This document shows positions 59,147 to 64,000 of a DNA stretch of 64,000 bases, piece by piece. Both the position numbers and the translations under genes were made by a program. Source of the DNA: JAYPWI01 sp964629575. Its GTDB lineage: Bacteria > Actinomycetota > Acidimicrobiia > Acidimicrobiales > Poriferisodalaceae. How positions within the stretch are numbered: position 1 is the first letter of the stretch; each line of letters begins with the position of its first letter. The notes under the pieces were generated by a model. It did no database searches. It saw only the letters and a program-made list of their open reading frames with translations, and was not told the DNA's origin. The stretch covers positions 1-64,000 of the forward strand of contig CAZVUM010000001.1 in NCBI GenBank assembly GCA_964629575.1. The letters run 5' to 3'.

Positions 59147-59938
59147 TCAGTCGCCGAAGAGGCGCCGCCGGAACCGGCGCATCCCGTTCAGCCAGCGGTC
59201 GTAGTCGCCGGCCTTGCGCTGGAAGTAGGTCTCGACCTCGGCGTGTGGGAGGACCAGAAACCGTTCGTCGCGCATCGCTTCGACACACGCGGTGGCGGCG
59301 TCCTCGGGCTCGAGCAGTCCGTCCTGGCCCGCTTGACGCGCGCCCGCGTCGGCGAAGTCGCCCCGGTCGCCGAGGATGTTGGTGCGCACCGCCTGTGGGC
59401 ACAGCACCGACACCTTGACGCCCTGGTCGCCGTAGTTGATCGACAGCCACTCGGCGAAGGCGACCGCTGCGTGCTTCGACACCGCGTATGGCCCGCTGTC
59501 CATCTGGGTGAGCAAGCCTGCCGCCGACGCTGTGTTGAGGATGTACCCGTTGCCGCGCTCGGCCATCGCGGGGACGACGGCCCGCGCTGCGTAGAGATGG
59601 GACCAGACGTGGACGTCCATCATCCGGGTCCACTCTTCGTCCGGCAGCTCGAGTCCGCCGCCCAGGCCGTAGCCGGCGTTCGAGACGAAGACGTCGACGG
59701 GTCCGCGGGCGTTCTCGGTGTCTGCCACGACCTGGCGGACATCCGCTTCGTCGGCGACGTCGAAGGCGGCAGCGCTCGCCGCTGCACCGATCTCGTCTGC
59801 CACGCGCTGCGCGTTGCGCTCGTTGACGTCTGCGACGACGACGTGCTTGGCCCCCTCTGCAACGAAGGCCTTGGCGATGGCTTCACCGATGCCCGACCCG
59901 GCTCCCGTGACGATGCTGACGGTCCCTGCGAGTTCCAT
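59147..59938 (-). CDS. Short-chain dehydrogenase/reductase
   Basis: The 263-residue SDR has TGAGSGIGEAIA at residues 11-22, NAGYGLGG, and the catalytic set TASAAG and YAVSKHA (Tyr/Lys). The remainder matches generic NAD(P)-dependent alcohol dehydrogenases. It may oxidise a hydroxy intermediate in the CoA-transferase region; the substrate is unknown. ATG 59938 is clear, and no strong ribosome site is visible. Confidence 0.88.
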   Translation of the reverse strand: MELAGTVSIVTGAGSGIGEAIAKAFVAEGAKHVVVADVNERNAQRVADEIGAAASAAAFDVADEADVRQVVADTENARGPVDVFVSNAGYGLGGGLELPDEEWTRMMDVHVWSHLYAARAVVPAMAERGNGYILNTASAAGLLTQMDSGPYAVSKHAAVAFAEWLSINYGDQGVKVSVLCPQAVRTNILGDRGDFADAGARQAGQDGLLEPEDAATACVEAMRDERFLVLPHAEVETYFQRKAGDYDRWLNGMRRFRRRLFGD

Positions 59939-60038
59939 GGCGGCGAGCGTACGCGGTTGGAGTCAAGACCGGCAGCCGACGCGCCGATCAGTGTCACAGC
60001 ACCAGCCGCGCTGAGCGCGCAGACACAGGAGCCCCCGA

Positions 60039-60530
60039 ATGGTCGATTTTGCCAAGAAGGTCCAGAAGAAGGGTGCCGAGCACCTCCACCCGGGTGAAGA
60101 GGTTGTCGCGGCCGTCCCGTGGCAACGTCCCGGCAGTCTCGGCAAGCAGGTGGCCTTCAGCTCGGGAGGCCTCGTCGGCGCGGCCGTGTACGCAGCTGCG
60201 AACCGCAACAAAAAGGACGACGAGGCCGAGGAGCCCGCTGCGAGCGCGGCGGAAGCGTTCGACGGCAAGCAGGCGATCCTCGCCGTCACCAGCCAGCGCA
60301 TCATTCTCTTCAGCCAGAGCGCGATGAGCGGTGCCCCCAAGGACGTGGTCGCCGAGTGGAGTCACGATCAGGTGAAGGAACTTCACCTCGAGAAGCAGAA
60401 GCTCACCCACCGCGCAGAGCTGACGTTCGCCGACGGCAGCACGGCCGAAGGTGAGATCGTGCGAGCGGCCAAGCCCGAACGCTTCGCCGAGTCGTTCAAG
60501 ACAGCGACTGGCGCCGTCGTCACGGTCTGA
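60039..60530 (+). CDS. Small PH-like conserved protein, unknown function
   Basis: The 163-residue protein has an N-terminal FAKKVQKKGAEHLHPGEEV, a short hydrophobic stretch (GGLVGAAVYAAA), a charged linker and a C-terminal beta-rich part (AILAVTSQRIILFSQS...LHLEKQKLTHRAELTFADGS) resembling a bacterial PH domain. The 3' end overlaps the convergent oxidoreductase by 11 bp. No function can be assigned. Confidence 0.75.
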   Translation: MVDFAKKVQKKGAEHLHPGEEVVAAVPWQRPGSLGKQVAFSSGGLVGAAVYAAANRNKKDDEAEEPAASAAEAFDGKQAILAVTSQRIILFSQSAMSGAPKDVVAEWSHDQVKELHLEKQKLTHRAELTFADGSTAEGEIVRAAKPERFAESFKTATGAVVTV

Positions 60531-61488
60531 GGATCACCCGGCCGAACGCCTCCCTGCCCTCGATGTAGGCGTGCGCTTCGGCGGCGTCGCTCAGGGCGAA
60601 CTCGCGGTCGATCACGACCGTCAGTTCGCCTGACGCACATCGGGCGATCAACGACTCGATCATCGGTCGGGTGCGCTGCGGGTTCATGGCCATCTCCGCT
60701 CCGAGGAAGACGCCGGTCAGCGTGCCGTTCTTCTGCATGATCGGCCAGACGTCAGCGGGCGTCTCAGCGCGCCCTGCACGCCCTACCCAGCTGATGCGAC
60801 CGCGATAGGCGAGGGCGTCGATTCCGTCCTCGAGGGTCGCCCCGCCCACTGAGTCGACGATCAGATCGACGCCGCGGCCGTCGGTCAATTCCCTCACAGC
60901 GTCACTGACCTTTGTGGTCCGGTAGTTGATGGCGTGGTCGAGGCCGTAGTCGTGCAGGCGCGCAAGGCGGTCGTCGCTGGATGCGGTGGCCAGAACCGTT
61001 GCCCCGGCTGCCTTCGCCAGCTGAATCCCGGCGATTCCGACACCGCTCGCCCCGGCTTGGATGAGCACGGTCTCGCCCGCAGTCAGTCCGCCGAATTCGA
61101 AGAGGCAGTCGTCCGCGGTCCCGAACTCGATCGGAATCCCTGCCGCGTGGGCGATGTCGAGCTCGTCCGGAACCGCGTAGCAGGCACCTGCCGGAACACT
61201 GACTATCGATGCGTGCGAGCCATAGCCCATCGTGGCCACGACCTTCTGCCCCTCGGTGAACCCGTCGCAGTCGGCGCCGCCTGCGACTACGGTTCCCGCT
61301 GCCTGGTATCCGACGATGTGCGGCGTCGAGGCCATGAGCCCGCCCTGCCGATTGAGGGTGTCGCCCCCCTGGATCCCCACGGCCTCGACCGCCACGAGGA
61401 CGCCGTTGCCCCGCAGCTCTGGGTCCGGAACCTCGGCATACCTCAGGACCTCTGGTCCGCCCGTCTCGTCGTACACCGCTGCCCACAT
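60520..61488 (-). CDS. Quinone oxidoreductase-like (zinc-independent MDR family)
   Basis: The 322-residue medium-chain dehydrogenase begins MWAAVYDETGGPEVLRYAEVPDPE. The NADPH-binding motif is AGASGVGIAGIQLAKAAGATV near residues 145-165. The zinc ligands of classical alcohol dehydrogenase are absent, so it belongs with quinone/enoyl reductases. Electron acceptor and substrate are unknown. It is divergent from the class IV aminotransferase, with a REP-like element between. Confidence 0.87.
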   Translation of the reverse strand: MWAAVYDETGGPEVLRYAEVPDPELRGNGVLVAVEAVGIQGGDTLNRQGGLMASTPHIVGYQAAGTVVAGGADCDGFTEGQKVVATMGYGSHASIVSVPAGACYAVPDELDIAHAAGIPIEFGTADDCLFEFGGLTAGETVLIQAGASGVGIAGIQLAKAAGATVLATASSDDRLARLHDYGLDHAINYRTTKVSDAVRELTDGRGVDLIVDSVGGATLEDGIDALAYRGRISWVGRAGRAETPADVWPIMQKNGTLTGVFLGAEMAMNPQRTRPMIESLIARCASGELTVVIDREFALSDAAEAHAYIEGREAFGRVILRP

Positions 61489-61507
61489 GGCTGTTCCCCC
61501 TCAGGAA

Positions 61508-61560
61508 GTTGAGCAACATGGTGCCTGACACCGGGTTGCTCAACCCCAATGTTGCTCAAC
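61508..61560. repeat. REP-like hairpin, copy 2, with an extra arm
   Basis: GTTGAGCAAC at 61508-61517 pairs with GTTGCTCAAC at 61535-61544, around GGTG-CCTGA-CACC, the same core as 28784-28822. A third GTTGCTCAAC arm follows at 61551-61560. It lies in a divergent intergenic region, so it is not a terminator. Confidence 0.75.
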
Positions 61561-61609
61561 TCGAGCGGTCTCCTCAGACAAGCCGCGCCGAGCGCGTTAG
61601 GTTCGAAGC

Positions 61610-62736
61610 GTGGCTCGTGACGGCGCTGACTTCTCGGACGGCTGCGCTGACTTCTCGGACGGCTGCGCTGACTTCTCGGACGGCTGCGCTGACTTCTCNN
61701 NNNNNNNNNNNNNNNNNNNNNNNNNNNNNNNNNNNNNNNNNNNNNNNNNNNNNNNNNNNNNNNNNNNNNNNNNNNNNNNNNNNNNNNNNNNNNNNNNNGC
61801 GCTGACTTCTCGGACGGCTGCGCTGACTTCTCGGACGGCTGCGCTGACTTCTCGGACGGCTGCGCCTTTGTCCAGGGTGAGTATGTCCCCATCGGCGAGG
61901 CGCGCATCTCGCTGCTCGACGCCGGGTTCGCCCGCTCCGACGTCACCTACGACGTCGTCGGGGTCTGGGACGGCGCCTTCTTTCGTCTCGACGACCACCT
62001 CGATCGGTTCGAACGGTCGTGCAAGACACTCCACCTCGATCCAGGGGTGACCAGGGCCCAACTCGCCTCGATCCTGCACGAGTGTGTCGCTCGTTCGGGC
62101 CTGCGCGAGGCATACGTCGACATGATCGCCACCCGTGGCCAGCCGCGGGGGAGTCGCGACCCGCGCACCTACGACAACCGCTTCTACGCCTACGCGATCC
62201 CCTACGTGTGGATCGTGCAGCCCGATGATCAGGTGGTGGGTTCGGACCTCGTGATCGCGAGGCAGACCACGCGGATCCCCGAGACGTCGGTCGATCCGAC
62301 GGTGAAGAACTTCCACTGGGGCGATCTCGTGCGGGGAATGTTCGAGGCGTACGAGCGGGGCGGAACCGTGGTCGTGCTCCCCGATGCTGAGGGGAACGTC
62401 ACCGAGGGCCCGGGCTTCAACGTGTTCGCTGTCGTTGGCGGCGAGCTCGTGTCTCCCGACTCGGGTGTCCTCGAAGGCGTGACCCGCCGGACCGTTCTCG
62501 ACCTGGCCGCCGACCGTCACCTTCCCGCCCGCCTCGGCTCACTGAGCGTCGAGCAACTCCGCTCGGCCGAGGAGGTCTTCATGACCTCGACCGCCGGCGG
62601 GGTGATGCCTGTGGCGACGGTCGACGGATCGCCGATCGGCGACGGCCGCCCTGGCCCGGTCACGATGGAACTCCGCACGGCCTACTGGGACGCGCACAGC
62701 GACCCTCGGTGGGCGACGCCGGTCAGCTACAGCTGA
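61610..62736 (+). CDS. Class IV aminotransferase with repeated N-terminus, gap inside
   Basis: The fold-type IV PLP protein has EARISLLDAGFARSDVTYDVV with the conserved D-x-G-F, LDDHLDRFERSCKTL, K in TVKNFHWGDL (Schiff-base Lys) and TEGPGFNVF. It resembles D-amino acid or branched-chain aminotransferases. A GTG start reads ARDGADFSDGCADFSDGC..., an ADFSDGC heptad array encoded by 21-bp tandem repeats, interrupted by 100 N. The two sides of the N run are in different frames, so the real length is unknown. The true N-terminus was probably ARDGADFSDGCAFVQGEYVP. Confidence 0.8.
61625..61863 (+). repeat. 21-bp tandem repeat (ADFSDGC heptad), broken by N
   Basis: GCTGACTTCTCGGACGGCTG plus C repeats in frame: three full and one partial copy before the gap, three full after it. 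The unit encodes A-D-F-S-D-G-C. Since the natural gene start contains one such unit, this is an in-frame expansion, or an assembly artefact at the scaffold join. Confidence 0.85.
61699..61798. other. 100-N assembly gap
   Basis: Exactly 100 N mark a scaffold join of unknown true length inside the repeat array. If the array were continuous the missing length would be 8 plus a multiple of 21 bases, which 100 is not, so 100 is a placeholder. Confidence 0.98.
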
Positions 62737-62737
62737 C

Positions 62738-64000
62738 GTGGCGCGTTCCGGTTCCCGGCGCGGCCGGTCCACGTTTCAGGGATGGCGGATCGTCCGCTCC
62801 TCACTCATCATCCAGGTGCTGCACAGCGGACTGGTGTTCAACTCGTTCAGCCTGTTCTCGGCCGAACTGAAGGACGAGTACGGCTGGTCGAACAGCCAGC
62901 TCGGCGTGGCGTTCTCGCTCAACCGTGCGGAGTCGGGTCTTCTCGGTCCGCTCCAGGGATGGATGACGGACAAGTGGGGTCCGCGGGTCGTGCTGCGGAT
63001 CGGCGCCGTCGTCATGGCCGCTGGACTGTGGATGTTCGCTTGGGTCGACTCGCTCACCGAGCTGTACCTCTTCTATCTGCTCGTCGCGCTGGGGTCGTCA
63101 CTCGCCGGGTTCCTGTCCATCACCGTCTGCATCGTCAACTGGTTCGAACGCAAACGGGCCCGCGCGCTCGCGATCGGTCAGATGGGGTTTGCGATCGGGG
63201 GGGTGCTCGCCGCCGGCGTCGGCCTGTCGATCGACCGCCTGGGATGGCGCGACACCTCGCGCATCGCGGCCGTCATCGTGTTGTTGGTGATTCTCCCGAT
63301 GGCGCGGCATTTCGACAGGCGACCGTCGGAGGTGGGGGAGTTCGTCGACGGCATCGACCCCGACGACCCCGACCACGCCCTTCCTCCTCGACCCACGACG
63401 GCCGACGTCCCGACGGCGATCCACTTCACCGCCGCCGAGGCGATGCGAACGCGTGCGTTCTGGTTCATCTCGCTCGGCCACGCGTCGGCACTGCTCGTCG
63501 TGGGCGCCGCGATGGCCCACCTCGCCGTGTATCTGGAGGAGGAGATCTTCCTCTCGGGCCTGCACATCGCCTTCGTCGTCGGAGCGCTGCCGGCGATGAT
63601 GGGGGTCGGCCAGGTCGTCGGTGGCACCCTCGGCGACCGCTACGACAAGAGGAAGCTCACAACGGTCGCGATGTTCGGTCACTCGTGCGGGCTCGTCTTG
63701 CTCGCGCTCGCGGACGGGCCGGTGATGGTGTGGCTGTTCGTGCTGGTGCACGGGATGGCGTGGGGCGTGCGAGGCCCACTGCAGCAGGCGATGCGAGCGG
63801 ACTACTTCGGGGCCACTGACTTCGGGAAGATCATGGGGTTCTCGTCGCTCGTGATCATGTCGGGGATGATCCTCGGGCCGATCGTCGCCGGGGTGCTCGC
63901 GGATGCGACCGGGTCGTTCACCACCGGCTTCCTGGTCCTCGCCGCGGGCGCAGGCCTGGGAGCGGGCTGGTTCTGGGCGGCCGCACCGCCGGCACACCCC
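62738..64000 (+). CDS. MFS transporter, partial at window end
   Basis: A GTG at 62738, 1 bp after the aminotransferase stop, opens a frame that continues to the window edge without a stop (421 codons). It has hydrophobic helices in major-facilitator pattern: WRIVRSSLIIQVLHSGLVFNSF, GPLQGWMTDKWGPRVVLRIG with the inter-helix D-x-x-G-P/R signature, and a second half including GGTLGDRYDKRKL. It resembles oxalate/formate-type MFS exchangers. The transported compound is unknown. The 3' end lies outside the window. Confidence 0.85.
   Translation, partial: MARSGSRRGRSTFQGWRIVRSSLIIQVLHSGLVFNSFSLFSAELKDEYGWSNSQLGVAFSLNRAESGLLGPLQGWMTDKWGPRVVLRIGAVVMAAGLWMFAWVDSLTELYLFYLLVALGSSLAGFLSITVCIVNWFERKRARALAIGQMGFAIGGVLAAGVGLSIDRLGWRDTSRIAAVIVLLVILPMARHFDRRPSEVGEFVDGIDPDDPDHALPPRPTTADVPTAIHFTAAEAMRTRAFWFISLGHASALLVVGAAMAHLAVYLEEEIFLSGLHIAFVVGALPAMMGVGQVVGGTLGDRYDKRKLTTVAMFGHSCGLVLLALADGPVMVWLFVLVHGMAWGVRGPLQQAMRADYFGATDFGKIMGFSSLVIMSGMILGPIVAGVLADATGSFTTGFLVLAAGAGLGAGWFWAAAPPAHP

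Noticed and set aside
61625..61863. CRISPR array
   Set aside because: The units are contiguous 21-bp coding repeats without spacers.

Overview
The window is high-G+C DNA from an actinobacterium, most likely an uncultivated member of the class Acidimicrobiia. Three things point there: the cysO-cysM-murI-(metallo-beta-lactamase)-rph-rdgB gene order shared with mycobacteria, F420/LLM-type oxidoreductases, and a secreted L,D-transpeptidase built on GYW...FGDA repeats that are frequent in Acidimicrobiia. A run of exactly 100 N at 61699-61798 shows that the sequence is a scaffold, so it may be a metagenome bin. The taxonomic placement is inference.

Layout. 0-11.3 kb is core: tmRNA and smpB, sulfur-carrier cysteine synthesis (cysO, cysM), murI, a cAMP-phosphodiesterase-like hydrolase, rph, rdgB, a PLP amino-acid enzyme, clpP, rpe and an RNA uracil methyltransferase. 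11.3-25.6 kb is a metal (copper) handling block: a CopB-type ATPase with a CPH motif, a CopZ-like protein, a haem membrane reductase, CcdA, a TlpA-like thioredoxin with an in-frame UGA (W-U-P-A-C), a beta-propeller lipoprotein, an L,D-transpeptidase, a BlaI/M56 regulator pair, a CopC-CopD fusion and a cytochrome c. It is bounded by two ~49-bp near-identical copies of the 3' end of the RNA methyltransferase gene, and seven promoters in it carry one 13-bp dyad, C(T/G)AC-N5-GT(A/C)G. I read it as an inserted island with a BlaI-controlled regulon.

25.6-28.8 kb has a duplicated His-rich lipoprotein and a polytopic membrane partner. 28.8-36.4 kb is a mixed set: an orphan CoxL-like molybdenum hydroxylase, an AGPS-like flavoprotein, a P-loop kinase/LLM fusion, DUF2277 and a lipoprotein. 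36.4-44.8 kb is an aromatic-degradation cluster (Rieske dioxygenase alpha and beta, dihydrodiol dehydrogenase, VOC protein, cupin, broken aldehyde dehydrogenase, LLM enzyme, two alpha/beta hydrolases) that is locally enriched in the palindrome CTGACGCGTCAG. 44.9-54 kb holds a YbaK protein, TadE/TadG, a HyuA-HyuB fusion, a class III aminotransferase, a META lipoprotein and a second UGA-containing redox protein (peroxiredoxin-like, W-U-P-Y-C). 54-64 kb is mainly acyl-CoA and general metabolism, ending in a class IV aminotransferase with a 21-bp tandem repeat at its N-terminus and a partial MFS transporter.

The strongest discoveries are the two candidate selenoproteins, each with a plausible bacterial SECIS hairpin just after the UGA, and the direct-repeat-bounded island with its shared operator.
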